From Bacteroidota bacterium (GTDB lineage Bacteria > Bacteroidota > Bacteroidia > Flavobacteriales > Weeksellaceae), in the NCBI GenBank assembly GCA_023460855.1, contig JAEWOS010000018.1:62001-126000 (forward strand): DNA of 64,000 nt, read 5' to 3'. Numbering within the stretch: the first letter of the stretch is position 1; every line of letters starts with the position of its first letter. Below the pieces are notes generated by a model that saw only the letters and a list, made by a program, of their open reading frames with translations, was not told the origin of the DNA and did not search any database. Position numbers and translations under genes: made by a program. Positions 18,501-27,043 of the stretch are shown here, one piece after another.

Positions 18501-18736
18501 ATTCCCTGAATATTGTTGTTCACCTGTTCAATAGGAAACGTGATAAAACGTTCAATGTCAGTTGCGCCTAAACTTGGTGAAACGGTAATGATCTGTACCT
18601 GATTGTCGGTAATATCAGGAACGGCATCAATGGGTAATTTTTTGAGTTCGAATAAACCGTAAACAATTAAACCGAGCGTCATCAAAATGATAATCAGTTT
18701 GTTTTTTATGGAAAATTCTATGATTTTATTAAGCAT
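15552..18736 (-). pseudogene. czcA: CzcA-type heavy-metal RND pump, disrupted by a single-base frameshift
   Basis: Two adjacent frames together cover a complete HME-RND transporter of about 1061 residues. The first (18736-17678, 352 residues) ends with NLIEGALI followed by TAG. The second continues with the expected VFVLVLFLGN. One inserted base between 17681 and 17680 restores the family's GALIVVFVLVLFLGN. The second frame holds DFGLIVDGAVIIVE, whose Asp-Asp-Glu spacing matches the proton-relay residues of CzcA. That motif favours divalent metals (Co/Zn/Cd) over copper. The lesion lies in a transmembrane helix and would abolish pumping unless it is a sequencing error. No slippery heptamer is present. 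Confidence 0.88.
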
Positions 18737-18798
18737 TCTTAATAAGATTTAAAGTGTTGTTAGTCAGTAGTTCTACACAAAACACCTGATCAAACGGA

Positions 18799-19308
18799 TC
18801 AGTCATCATATTCCTCTTCTGTATCATGTTGATTGACAATAGTCTGTTCTCTGGGTTGAACAGATGCGCTGTGTCGGATTTCGGTATGACGAATTTCGCC
18901 CCCTGTTCTTCCGGCTTCCTGCGCAAAGTACATAGAAGCACTCGCAACCAGCAAGACAGTAACGGAGACGAATTTGTTCAGAGTTAAGTTCCTTTTTCCC
19001 AAAAGTAATCCGAGCAAAGCAACCGCTCCTAAAAAATAGGAAAGTCCTGCAAAAATTTCGGCTGCTTCCTCATGGCGGTGAATCAGATTTTCAGAGATTC
19101 CCTGCAGATGTTCGATGGTTTCTTCGGCGCCTTCTCCGGTTGCCATTGCTGCAACAGAAGCAACTGCTCCGAGAATAAATACGAAGTAAGCATTGCGTTT
19201 GGAAATTTCGGATTTGGTGAAAACTCCAATTAAAAGAATGATTAGTCCCACAATGGGAAATATTATTGGCAAATGATTTACAATCAGATGCAGATGTGCG
19301 TTATTCAT
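18799..19308 (-). CDS. Small multi-helix membrane protein (DUF2231-like), metal operon
   Basis: This 169-residue protein has four hydrophobic helices, at about residues 12-28, 42-58, 88-102 and 110-126. The N-terminus HLHLIVNHLPII is histidine-rich and recalls DUF2231 proteins. The C-terminal 40 residues are polar and acidic (ending EEEYDD). It lies between the LTA-synthase homologue and czcA in one operon. Its role is not known to me; the histidines and acidic tail are compatible with metal contact, but that is only inference. Confidence 0.7.
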   Translation of the reverse strand: MNNAHLHLIVNHLPIIFPIVGLIILLIGVFTKSEISKRNAYFVFILGAVASVAAMATGEGAEETIEHLQGISENLIHRHEEAAEIFAGLSYFLGAVALLGLLLGKRNLTLNKFVSVTVLLVASASMYFAQEAGRTGGEIRHTEIRHSASVQPREQTIVNQHDTEEEYDD

Positions 19309-19327
19309 TTTTTAAATTTTTAATTGA

Positions 19328-21289
19328 TCAGTTGTCAAGAGCCTTCATTTTACCGTTCCGGAAACGTTCGCTTGCGGTTTGATAATAGGCGATTGCCAAA
19401 TTTTTTAAATGCTGATCAGTTTTGTTTGTTTCTTTTGAAATGGTCTTGTTTTTCGGATCGTACTGAAACTGCTGAATCTGATGATGATCATTAATCTGCG
19501 TGAACAGGTTATTTTTCAGAAGTCCCAAAGTCCGGTAATTTCCGATTAATGCTCTTTCTTCACCGGAAGTCATTTTCATGATGTCTTTTCCAAAAGTGGA
19601 ATTATTATAATTCCATCCGATCATCGAAAAAAGCGTAGGCATCAGATCAATCTGTGAAACGAGTTTGTCAACTTTTTCCTGTCCGGAATTCAGATTATAA
19701 ATGACAGCCGGAATGTGATGTTTTTCCGTGTTGATTTCCCATTTTCCGGCGCTACTTGCACAATGATCTGCGACCACGACAAAGACTGTATTCTGAAACC
19801 ATGCGTGTTTTCAGCTTTCAGCGATGAATTTTCCCAAAGCAAAATCAGTGTATTTCACGGCAGATTCCCTGCTTCCCTGTGGTGCAGAAATTCTGTTCTC
19901 CGGAAATGTGTACGGTTTGTGATTGGAAGTCGTCATGATGAACTGGAAAAATGGTTTTCCTGTTTTCGTTTCAGCATCTGCAGTTTTCAATGCCTGTCTG
20001 TAGATGTCTTCATCACAGATTCCCCACGCATTTTCGAAAGTGACGTCCTGATCTTCAATACTGATTCTTTTCGCGTGAATGTCTTCAGACAAAGGATTTC
20101 CGCGGTTTCTGTCAACAATTGTAAATCCCTGTCCGCCGAAAAACGTATTCATGTTATCAAAGTAACCGTCGCCGCCGTAAATAAAATCCAGATTGTAATT
20201 ATTCTTTTTAAGAATGGTGGCAACAGAAAAAAGACCATCGTTTTCAGGCCTTCTCACGATGCTGTTTCCCGGAGTTGGCGGCACGCATAAAGTTAAAGCT
20301 TCCATTCCACGAACAGTGCGTGTTCCGGTGGCAAACATATTTGTAAAAAAGATTCCGCTTTTTGCTAGATTTTCATAATTCGGAGTAAGATTCTGGTCGT
20401 TTCCGAATTCAGTTAAGAAATCGGCACTGAAACTTTCGATGCAGACAAGAATAATATTGGGAGTTTTGATTTGGCTTCCTTGTATTTCTCTTGTGATATT
20501 ATCGAAACTGCCATTGGTGAACGTATCTCCGCTTTGATGCAGTTCGCTCTTCAGGATTTTGTAAGCTTGCTTTTCAGGCAGTGAAGGATAAAACTGAAGG
20601 TAATTCAGTTCGTTGCTTTTCATCGCACTGAAAAAGGAGAAAACGCCGTTTTTTCCGAGTTCATTTACATAGGTATTCTGACTTTTTTCTGCCCATTTGT
20701 TGTTCAGAAAAAACAGTCCGGCAATCAAAGGAATAAATAGTGCCAAAGAATAAGTGAATCTCTTGGAAACAGGCATTCTGTCCGAAAATACGGCATTAAA
20801 AATGTTCTTCCTTTTAAAAAGATAAAACATCAGAAAAATTGCTGCAAAAAGTCCAAGTAAAATCAGCGGAATAGGATAGGACTGATTGATGTTTTCCACA
20901 ACTTCATACGTGTAAATAAGATAATCTACTGCAATGAAATTGAAACGCGTTTTGAATTCATCCCAAAAAGGAAATTCGGCTGCGAACGCAAAAAATGCAA
21001 TAAACAGCATTAGAAAAATAATGATATAGGTTGCGGTTTTGTCCGCCTTGCTTCCGATCCATTTTTTAGGAATCAGCAAAAGATAAAGTGTATAAACAGC
21101 TGTAAAACTGAGCGCCACAGCCAAATCAAATACAAATCCGGTGAGGAACGAAATGATTACCGCAGCGAAATTTGAAGAAGCAACTGCAGGCGAAAACAGC
21201 AGCAGCAATGCTCTTACGATTGTGGAAACAACCACGTAAAAAATAATAAAACTGAAAACCAGCGCATATCTGCTTTTAAGGATTTTCAT
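19328..21289 (-). pseudogene. LTA-synthase-family sulfatase-like membrane protein with an in-frame TGA stop
   Basis: The 654-codon frame is open except for one TGA at 19813-19811. Before it (492 residues) are five membrane helices (residues 1-190) and an alkaline-phosphatase-like domain with LVCIESFSADFL (metal-binding Glu) and GTRTVRGMEALTL (nucleophile Thr). After it, in the same frame, is VVVADHCASSAGK, which carries the Asp-His metal ligands. The truncated product would therefore lack essential ligands. One base substitution (for example from CGA or GGA) explains the stop. Family members transfer phosphoglycerol or phosphoethanolamine-type groups in the envelope; the role here is unknown. 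Confidence 0.85.
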
Positions 21290-21365
21290 ATCGATAAAGT
21301 TTGAGGTTAAATAAAATATTCAACACTTTGGCAAATCGTTAGGAAATGCCAGCAAAAAAATCAAA

Positions 21366-21749
21366 CTAAATCTTGGGCGGTTGCCAGATTTTCTGGAAAA
21401 TAGAAGGATAAAAACTTTCGGAATAAGCGAAGCTGTGCTGCTCTTCAAAGTTTAAGGGTGTAAATTCGAAATTGTATTCCAGCTTTTTCTGCGGAATAAT
21501 AAAACTTACTGTTGTGCCGGCAAAATCCATTTTCTTGAATGGAAGCTTCATATCCTGTTCATAATCACTGTCAATTCCATGATCTTCCAGATAGTGCATT
21601 TTCAGAAAAGAGTATAATGAAGTATTTCCGTCCCGCAGTTTATGAGAAATATAATGTTCAACGAGATTGGGCAGTTTCAGACACTGTCTTACCTCGGAAA
21701 AGGAAAACAGATAAGTAATAATGAAAAAATAAGTCAGAAACTTTTTCAC
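21366..21749 (-). CDS. Small secreted protein, first gene of the metal operon
   Basis: This 127-residue protein has a signal peptide (about 18 residues, ending FSFSE) and a conserved-looking segment RQCLKLPNLVEHYISHK followed by another HY pair. Similar small proteins lead metal-RND operons in other Bacteroidota, as I recall, but no function is assigned. The start is GTG at 21749. A TAATTTTG box lies 19 bases upstream, so this is probably the operon's first gene. His and Cys residues would suit metal sensing in the periplasm, which is speculation. Confidence 0.7.
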   Translation of the reverse strand: MKKFLTYFFIITYLFSFSEVRQCLKLPNLVEHYISHKLRDGNTSLYSFLKMHYLEDHGIDSDYEQDMKLPFKKMDFAGTTVSFIIPQKKLEYNFEFTPLNFEEQHSFAYSESFYPSIFQKIWQPPKI

Positions 21750-21768
21750 CAGTTCGTAAATTCTTCAA

Positions 21769-21776
21769 CAAAATTA
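21769..21776 (-). promoter_or_regulatory. -7 box (TAATTTTG) for the metal-efflux operon
   Basis: On the minus strand TAATTTTG lies just upstream of the first gene of the operon that ends at 12088. The expected -33 TTG is not at a consensus distance, so the promoter may be weak or activator-dependent. Confidence 0.45.
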
Positions 21777-21853
21777 CGCAATAAACCAACCGATTAGCTT
21801 TTTATTGTAAAAATTTATAATGATTTTAAACAAGTAATCTAAGCTAAAAATCC

Positions 21854-21861
21854 TATTTTTG
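21854..21861 (+). promoter_or_regulatory. -7 box (TATTTTTG) that decides the start of the small lipoprotein gene
   Basis: The box overlaps a GTG at 21861 that would otherwise extend the downstream frame. The real start must lie downstream, at the ATG at 21882. Confidence 0.55.
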
Positions 21862-21881
21862 TGGAAATAAACGTTAGAAAA

Positions 21882-22097
21882 ATGAAAAAAATAATTGCAC
21901 TTGCATTTATCGCAGCTCTTGCTTTAAGCTGCTCCAAAAAAGAATCAACCTATGAGCAGGACAGCAACATCATGCTTGCAGAAGCTGAAGTAAAAGTAAT
22001 CGATTCCGCTGCTGTTACACAACCTGTAGATAACACTGTTGCGCCGGTTCCGGCTGCTGCAGATTCTGCTGTTGTTCCTGCTGATACTGTGAGATAA
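21882..22097 (+). CDS. Small alanine/valine-rich lipoprotein
   Basis: This 71-residue lipoprotein has the signal MKKIIALAFIAALALSC with Cys17 as the lipidation site. The mature part is low-complexity (rich in Ala, Val, Pro, Asp) and has no recognisable domain. The start is fixed by the upstream -7 box. It lies 11 bases before the cytochrome c gene, and both share a similar SCSKKE N-terminus after the lipobox. A spacer or tether role is possible; the function is unknown. Confidence 0.75.
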   Translation: MKKIIALAFIAALALSCSKKESTYEQDSNIMLAEAEVKVIDSAAVTQPVDNTVAPVPAAADSAVVPADTVR

Positions 22098-22108
22098 ATT
22101 CTATTTTT

Positions 22109-22513
22109 ATGAAAAAACTGTTTGTCCTTTCACTTGTGTCGCTTGTCGCTTTTTCGTGTTCGAAGAAGGAAGAAACTTCCATTTCTGATGAAAATGCCAG
22201 AAGAAATGCAGAAATGGCGCAGCAGAATCAGGAAACTGCAGTTACTTTAACTCCGGCTGAAGAAGGCAGAAAACTGATTGAAGGTGCAGACTGCCGTACC
22301 TGTCACAAGGATAATGAGAAACTGATCGGGCCATCATATCAGGAAGTTGCCGAAAAATATGAAAAGACTCCGGAAAATATCTCCATGCTTGCTGAGCGTA
22401 TTATAAACGGCAGCACAGGAATCTGGGGGCCAACTCCGATGACTGCTCATTCCGGAATGAGCGACGAAACTGCAAAAAAAATGATAGAATATGTTTTTTC
22501 GCTGAAGAAATAG
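22109..22513 (+). CDS. Lipoprotein c-type cytochrome
   Basis: This 134-residue lipoprotein (lipobox AFSC, Cys17) carries a single class I cytochrome c domain. The haem site CRTCH lies near residue 58, and the likely Met axial ligand is in WGPTPMTAH near residue 112. The domain spacing is normal for monohaem cytochrome c552-like proteins. It is likely anchored on the periplasmic side and moves electrons in respiration. It is cotranscribed with the small lipoprotein upstream. Confidence 0.88.
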   Translation: MKKLFVLSLVSLVAFSCSKKEETSISDENARRNAEMAQQNQETAVTLTPAEEGRKLIEGADCRTCHKDNEKLIGPSYQEVAEKYEKTPENISMLAERIINGSTGIWGPTPMTAHSGMSDETAKKMIEYVFSLKK

Positions 22514-22585
22514 TATTCTTCCGGACAATTTACAGGACATGCTTTTTGCGTGTCTTTTTTGTGAAATGAATTCGCTGAAAAACGT

Positions 22586-22593
22586 TAATTTTG
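22586..22593 (+). promoter_or_regulatory. -7 box (TAATTTTG) for lysS
   Basis: TAATTTTG lies 26 bases before the lysS ATG. A TTG at 22559-22561 is 24 bases upstream of the box, slightly longer than the usual range. Confidence 0.55.
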
Positions 22594-22619
22594 CTGCTTC
22601 TTAATTTAATCCATAAAAT

Positions 22620-24317
22620 ATGTCCTTATCCGAACAGGAACTGATTCGCAGAGAAAAACTGCAGAAATTATCATCCATGGGAATCAATGCATTTCCGGCG
22701 GAAGAATATCTTGTAACCGACACCACGAAGACCATTAAAGAGAATTTTGAGGAAGGTAAGAAGGTTCAGATAGCAGGCAGGCTGATGTCTCGCAGAATTC
22801 AGGGAAAGGCCAGTTTTGCGGAACTTCAGGATTCTGAAGGAAGAATTCAGGTATATTTTAACCGCGATGAGATTTGTCCGGGAGACGATAAAGAACTGTA
22901 CAATGAAGTGTACAAGCATCTTCTGGATATTGGTGATATCATCGGCATTGAAGGTGATCTTTTCAAGACTCAGGTTGGCGAAATGACCGTGATGGTGAAG
23001 AATTTTACGCTGCTCACAAAATCGCTTCGTCCGTTACCGCTGCCGAAAGTTGATGCAGAAGGAAATGTGCATGATGCTTTTGTTGATCCGGAGCTGCGTT
23101 ACCGTCAGCGTTATGCCGATTTGCTCGTGAATCCGCATATCAAGGAAACCTTTGTAAAAAGAACGAAACTGTTCAACGCGATGCGTCAGTTTTTTAATGA
23201 TGCAGGTTATTTTGAAGTGGAAACGCCGGTTTTGCAGCCAATTCCGGGCGGAGCTGCAGCACGACCTTTCATCACGCATCACAACGCGCTGGACATTCCT
23301 TTATATCTACGTATTGCGAATGAACTGTATCTGAAAAGACTTATTGTAGGCGGTTTCGACGGTGTTTATGAATTCTCGAAAAACTTCAGAAATGAAGGAA
23401 TGGACAGAACACATAATCCGGAATTTACCGTAATGGAAATTTACGTGGCCTACAAAGATTATAACTGGATGATGGATTTTACCGAAAAACTGCTCGAATT
23501 CTGTGCAGTTCAGGTAAACGGAAGTACCGACTCGAAGTTCGGTGAACATACCATCAGCTGGAAAGCACCTTTCACACGGATTTCAATGACGGAAGCCATT
23601 CAGAAATTCACAGGTTTTGATATTACCGGAAAAAACGAGGAGGAATTGCGTGATTTTGCAAAGTCAATCGGAATTGAGGTAGATGATACGATGGGCAAAG
23701 GAAAACTCATCGATGAGATTTTTGGCGAAAAGTGCGAAGGTAATTTCATACAGCCGACTTTTATTACTGATTATCCTGTGGAAATGTCGCCTCTGACAAA
23801 AAAACACAGAAGCAAGGAAGGTTTAACCGAGCGTTTTGAACTGATGGTTTGCGGAAAAGAAATCGCAAATGCATATTCCGAACTGAATGATCCAATCGAT
23901 CAGCGCGAAAGATTCGAAGACCAGTTGAAACTATCCGAAAAAGGTGATGATGAAGCGATGTTTATCGATCAGGATTTCCTTCGCGCGCTGGAATATGGAA
24001 TGCCGCCAACTGCAGGAATGGGAATCGGAATGGACAGACTGGTGATGTTCCTTACAGACAATGCATCGATTCAGGAAGTTTTATTCTTCCCGCAAATGAA
24101 GCCTGAAAAATCGCAGCCACTGGTTGAACTCGGGGAAGACGAAAAAGTGATTATCGAAATCCTGAATTCCCAGGAAGATGCAATGCCGCTTTCCACTGTG
24201 AAGGAGCGCGCGCAGCTTTCAGGTAAAAAGTGGGACAAAGCTTCGAAGAATCTTACCAAGAATAATTTGATCAAAGTTGAGAAAATTGAAGAAGAACTTT
24301 TGATGACACTTCTGTAA
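22620..24317 (+). CDS. lysS: Lysine-tRNA ligase (class II) with a C-terminal extension
   Basis: LysS charges tRNA-Lys. The N-terminal OB-fold anticodon-binding domain spans about residues 55-160. Motif 2 (FRNEGMDRTHNPEF) lies near residue 258 and motif 3 (GMGIGMDRLVM) near residue 463. The protein is 565 residues, against about 500 in E. coli. The extra 65 C-terminal residues (from about 500) look like a small winged-helix or helical domain, including LSTVKERAQLSGKKWDKAS. It has its own promoter and terminator. Confidence 0.95.
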   Translation: MSLSEQELIRREKLQKLSSMGINAFPAEEYLVTDTTKTIKENFEEGKKVQIAGRLMSRRIQGKASFAELQDSEGRIQVYFNRDEICPGDDKELYNEVYKHLLDIGDIIGIEGDLFKTQVGEMTVMVKNFTLLTKSLRPLPLPKVDAEGNVHDAFVDPELRYRQRYADLLVNPHIKETFVKRTKLFNAMRQFFNDAGYFEVETPVLQPIPGGAAARPFITHHNALDIPLYLRIANELYLKRLIVGGFDGVYEFSKNFRNEGMDRTHNPEFTVMEIYVAYKDYNWMMDFTEKLLEFCAVQVNGSTDSKFGEHTISWKAPFTRISMTEAIQKFTGFDITGKNEEELRDFAKSIGIEVDDTMGKGKLIDEIFGEKCEGNFIQPTFITDYPVEMSPLTKKHRSKEGLTERFELMVCGKEIANAYSELNDPIDQRERFEDQLKLSEKGDDEAMFIDQDFLRALEYGMPPTAGMGIGMDRLVMFLTDNASIQEVLFFPQMKPEKSQPLVELGEDEKVIIEILNSQEDAMPLSTVKERAQLSGKKWDKASKNLTKNNLIKVEKIEEELLMTLL

Positions 24318-24339
24318 ATTCTAAGAAATATGTACTTTT

Positions 24340-24362
24340 AAGCAGGCTTAGCCTGCTTTTTT
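24340..24362 (+). terminator. Intrinsic terminator after lysS
   Basis: AAGCAGGC and GCCTGCTT form an 8-bp stem with a TTA loop, followed by a T-run. The next promoter box begins immediately after it. Confidence 0.8.
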
Positions 24363-24369
24363 ATTTTTG
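24362..24369 (+). promoter_or_regulatory. -7 box TATTTTTG two bases before the OmpA-domain gene
   Basis: The box matches the consensus and ends two bases before the ATG at 24372, so a transcript from it would be leaderless or would begin inside the start codon. It abuts the lysS terminator. Confidence 0.4.
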
Positions 24370-24371
24370 TA

Positions 24372-25235
24372 ATGTTGAAACCGGTTCATTTTTCTTCCAT
24401 CAAACTACTCACTAAATTCCTTTGTATTTTGCTGATTCTTCAGGTGTTTATGCAGGTGAAAGCACAGATGCGTTCGTCTGTGTATTTTGAAGTGGACAGT
24501 GCAGTTTTAAGTGATGATTCAAAATCAAAACTCGACAGCCTGGCAAAACTCAGTTCCAGCCTGACCTTCAGAATCTACGGCAATTGCGACAGTTCAGGAA
24601 GTTCCGAATACAACAAAATTCTGTCAGAAAAAAGAGCAAAAACCGTTACAGATTATCTGTTGCCCAGAATTTCGGCAGGCATCAGGATTGGTAATACCGT
24701 CGGTCTCGGGGAAACGAAACAGATCAACGACAACAGCACCGAAGAACTGAAAGCAAAAAACCGCCGTGTTGATATTTTCATTGAAAAGAAATTTCTGCCG
24801 GGCGAAAAAATTTCCAGAAAACCCTTGCGAAGTTTCACCGAAACAAAAGTTTCAGATATGAAAGTGAAAGATACTTTCGCACTTCCCGACGTGAATTTTA
24901 TCGGAGGACGCCATGTCTGGCTTTCGAAAGCCGAATACCGGCTGAAGAAACTGCTTTCTGTGTTAAAGAACAATCCGAATCTCAAAATCGAATTGCAGGG
25001 ACATATTTGCTGCGAGTATGAAGATTTTGACGGGGAGGATCTCGATCTCGGGACATTCAATCTTTCTGTGACGCGTGCCGAAGCGATTCAGGAATATCTA
25101 ATTAAGAACGGTATCGATTCAACAAGAATTAAGGCTGTTGGTCTGGGTCATCTCAATCCGGTTGTATATCCGGAAGTTACCGAAGCCGACCGCACAAAAA
25201 ACCGCAGAGTGGAACTCCTGCTGCTGGAAAAATAG
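24372..25235 (+). CDS. Secreted protein with two OmpA-like peptidoglycan-binding domains
   Basis: This 287-residue protein has a signal peptide (about 32 residues, ending VKAQ) and two tandem OmpA C-terminal type domains, at about 35-140 and 170-286. The second ends with the typical NRRVELLLLE, and the first carries NRRVDIFIE. It should bind peptidoglycan in the periplasm. Two such domains in one short protein without a beta-barrel is uncommon. The second domain has a Cys-Cys pair (GHICCEYEDFD) where other members have a GHTD segment. Confidence 0.82.
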   Translation: MLKPVHFSSIKLLTKFLCILLILQVFMQVKAQMRSSVYFEVDSAVLSDDSKSKLDSLAKLSSSLTFRIYGNCDSSGSSEYNKILSEKRAKTVTDYLLPRISAGIRIGNTVGLGETKQINDNSTEELKAKNRRVDIFIEKKFLPGEKISRKPLRSFTETKVSDMKVKDTFALPDVNFIGGRHVWLSKAEYRLKKLLSVLKNNPNLKIELQGHICCEYEDFDGEDLDLGTFNLSVTRAEAIQEYLIKNGIDSTRIKAVGLGHLNPVVYPEVTEADRTKNRRVELLLLEK

Positions 25236-25316
25236 CCAGGTTTCTTAACGGTAAATTCATGTTGAATTAATTCTGGATTCATATTGGTGGAGTACCTTTA
25301 TTCACTTGAAAAGGTG

Positions 25317-26150
25317 ATGAAAAAGCTTCTCTTTTATATACTTACTTTATTTCTTTTTTCCTGTTCCGATTCCGAAAATTCGGTTAAAATAAAGGGCTCC
25401 GATACCGAAGTAAATCTCGCGGTAGAACTTGCGGAAAAATTCCATACCAACAATACTGATCAGAGTCTCGCAATCTCCGGCGGGGGTTCCGGATTGGGAA
25501 TAGCGTCACTGTATAATGGTCAGGCAGATATTGCAAACTCTTCACGTCCGCTTTCCGAAGATGAGGTCAGAATGTTTGCCGAAAAGGGAATTGAACTGAT
25601 CACCAATGTTTTTGCAGAAGACGCGACGGCAATTGTGGTAAATGCCAATATTCCTCTGGAAGAAATCGATGTGGAAAATCTCGGAAAAATTTTCGACGGA
25701 ACGCATACGGACTGGGAACCGGTGCTCGGGAAAAAACTTGCCATCAATATTTACGGAAGACAGAGCAACTCCGGAACGCATTCTTTCGTTCAGAAAAAAT
25801 TAAAAATAAAATTTTCGCCAAATGCAAAAGAGATGAACGGCAACGCGCAGATTCTGGAAGGAATTAAAGCCGATCAGTCCGGAATCGGTTATGTTGGCGC
25901 GGGTTATCTCTTGAGTCTTCCCGAAGATGCTGCAGTGAAAGCCCTCAAGATAAGAGAAACAAAAGACGGTGTAGCAATTTCACCTTTGGATCATGATGCG
26001 ATTAAGGCTGGGAATTATTTCTTCCAACGGCCTTTGTATCAGTTTATTCCAAAAGAATCGTGGGCGAAGGCAAAACCTTTTATAGATTTTGAGAAAACGG
26101 ATACGGGTAAGGAAATAATCAGGAAATCAGGTTATTACGTTTTAGATTGA
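25317..26150 (+). CDS. pstS: Phosphate ABC transporter substrate-binding lipoprotein PstS
   Basis: This 277-residue phosphate-binding protein starts at the ATG at 25317; the longer frame begins with a TTG and would spoil the signal peptide. The lipobox TLFLFSC gives Cys16. The phosphate-loop segments ISGGGSGLGIASL and GRQSNSGTH are typical of PstS. It is the first gene of pstSCAB, with the pstC start five bases after its stop. Confidence 0.9.
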   Translation: MKKLLFYILTLFLFSCSDSENSVKIKGSDTEVNLAVELAEKFHTNNTDQSLAISGGGSGLGIASLYNGQADIANSSRPLSEDEVRMFAEKGIELITNVFAEDATAIVVNANIPLEEIDVENLGKIFDGTHTDWEPVLGKKLAINIYGRQSNSGTHSFVQKKLKIKFSPNAKEMNGNAQILEGIKADQSGIGYVGAGYLLSLPEDAAVKALKIRETKDGVAISPLDHDAIKAGNYFFQRPLYQFIPKESWAKAKPFIDFEKTDTGKEIIRKSGYYVLD

Positions 26151-26155
26151 TAAAA

Positions 26156-27043
26156 ATGAATTCGATAAGCAACAGAGAAAGACAGGATCAGGTTTTCAAG
26201 TGGCTCTTCCGCATTACGGGGCTGCTTGTCATTGCAGTTTTAGGAGGGATTTTTCTGATGCTGATGTACAATTCCGTGGCGTTCTTTGGTCATTTTTCAC
26301 CAATGGATTTTATCTCCGGAACACAGTGGAATCCCTCATTTGAACAGTACGGAATACTTCCGCTGATTGTATCCACAACACTGGTAACTTTCGGAGCAAT
26401 GATTATTGCCGTTCCTTTGGGAATCGGAACTGCAACTTTTCTTTCAGAATACTGTCCGCCAAAACTGAAAGCCATTCTGAAACCTGCGATCGAAATGCTC
26501 GCTGCTGTTCCTTCTGTAGCAATCGGATTTTTAGGAATCGTGCTTCTCGGTCCCGGCATTGCCGACGTAACGAACCAGAGTAATGGTCTGAACGCGCTGA
26601 ACGGTGCGATTCTGCTTGCAATTATGGCTTTACCGACAATTATAACCGTAAGCGAAGATGCAATTAATGCAGTTCCGCATACCTATCGCGAAGCGAGTCT
26701 CGGAATCGGTGCTGACCGTTGGGAAACCGTGCGGAAAATTGTAATTCCTGCCGCCGCTCCCGGAATTATTGCTGCTGTGATGTTAGGCGTAGGACGTGCA
26801 ATCGGAGAAACGATGACTGTTTTGATGGCAACCGGAAATGCGGCTGCTTTTCCGACCGGATTTTTTGACAGTGTGCGTACAATCACGGCAACCATCGCAA
26901 TAGAAATGGGCGAGGTTCCTTACAATACCACCCATTATTATGCGCTTTATGCCATTGCAGCTGTGCTTTTCTTTATGACGCTAATTGTGAATTTACTCGG
27001 TGAATATTTCGTGAATAAATTCAGAAAATTCCACGCACTGTAA
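26156..27043 (+). CDS. pstC: Phosphate ABC transporter permease PstC
   Basis: This 295-residue inner-membrane permease has about six helices and the cytoplasmic EAA loop with EASLGIGADRWETVRKIVIPAA. The start is the ATG at 26156, which avoids overlap with pstS. It partners with PstA in the phosphate import complex. Its stop overlaps the pstA start in TAATG, pointing to translational coupling. Confidence 0.93.
   Translation: MNSISNRERQDQVFKWLFRITGLLVIAVLGGIFLMLMYNSVAFFGHFSPMDFISGTQWNPSFEQYGILPLIVSTTLVTFGAMIIAVPLGIGTATFLSEYCPPKLKAILKPAIEMLAAVPSVAIGFLGIVLLGPGIADVTNQSNGLNALNGAILLAIMALPTIITVSEDAINAVPHTYREASLGIGADRWETVRKIVIPAAAPGIIAAVMLGVGRAIGETMTVLMATGNAAAFPTGFFDSVRTITATIAIEMGEVPYNTTHYYALYAIAAVLFFMTLIVNLLGEYFVNKFRKFHAL

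Noticed and set aside
19811..19813. Recoding of TGA (selenocysteine or readthrough) in the LTA-synthase-like gene
   Set aside because: No SECIS-like stem follows, the position is not catalytic in the family, and one substitution explains it more simply.
24653..25060. Antisense open frame opposite the OmpA-domain gene
   Set aside because: It is a shadow of a clear coding frame with no start context or family features.
26290..26895. Antisense open frames opposite pstC
   Set aside because: They mirror codon bias of the real gene and lack promoter boxes.
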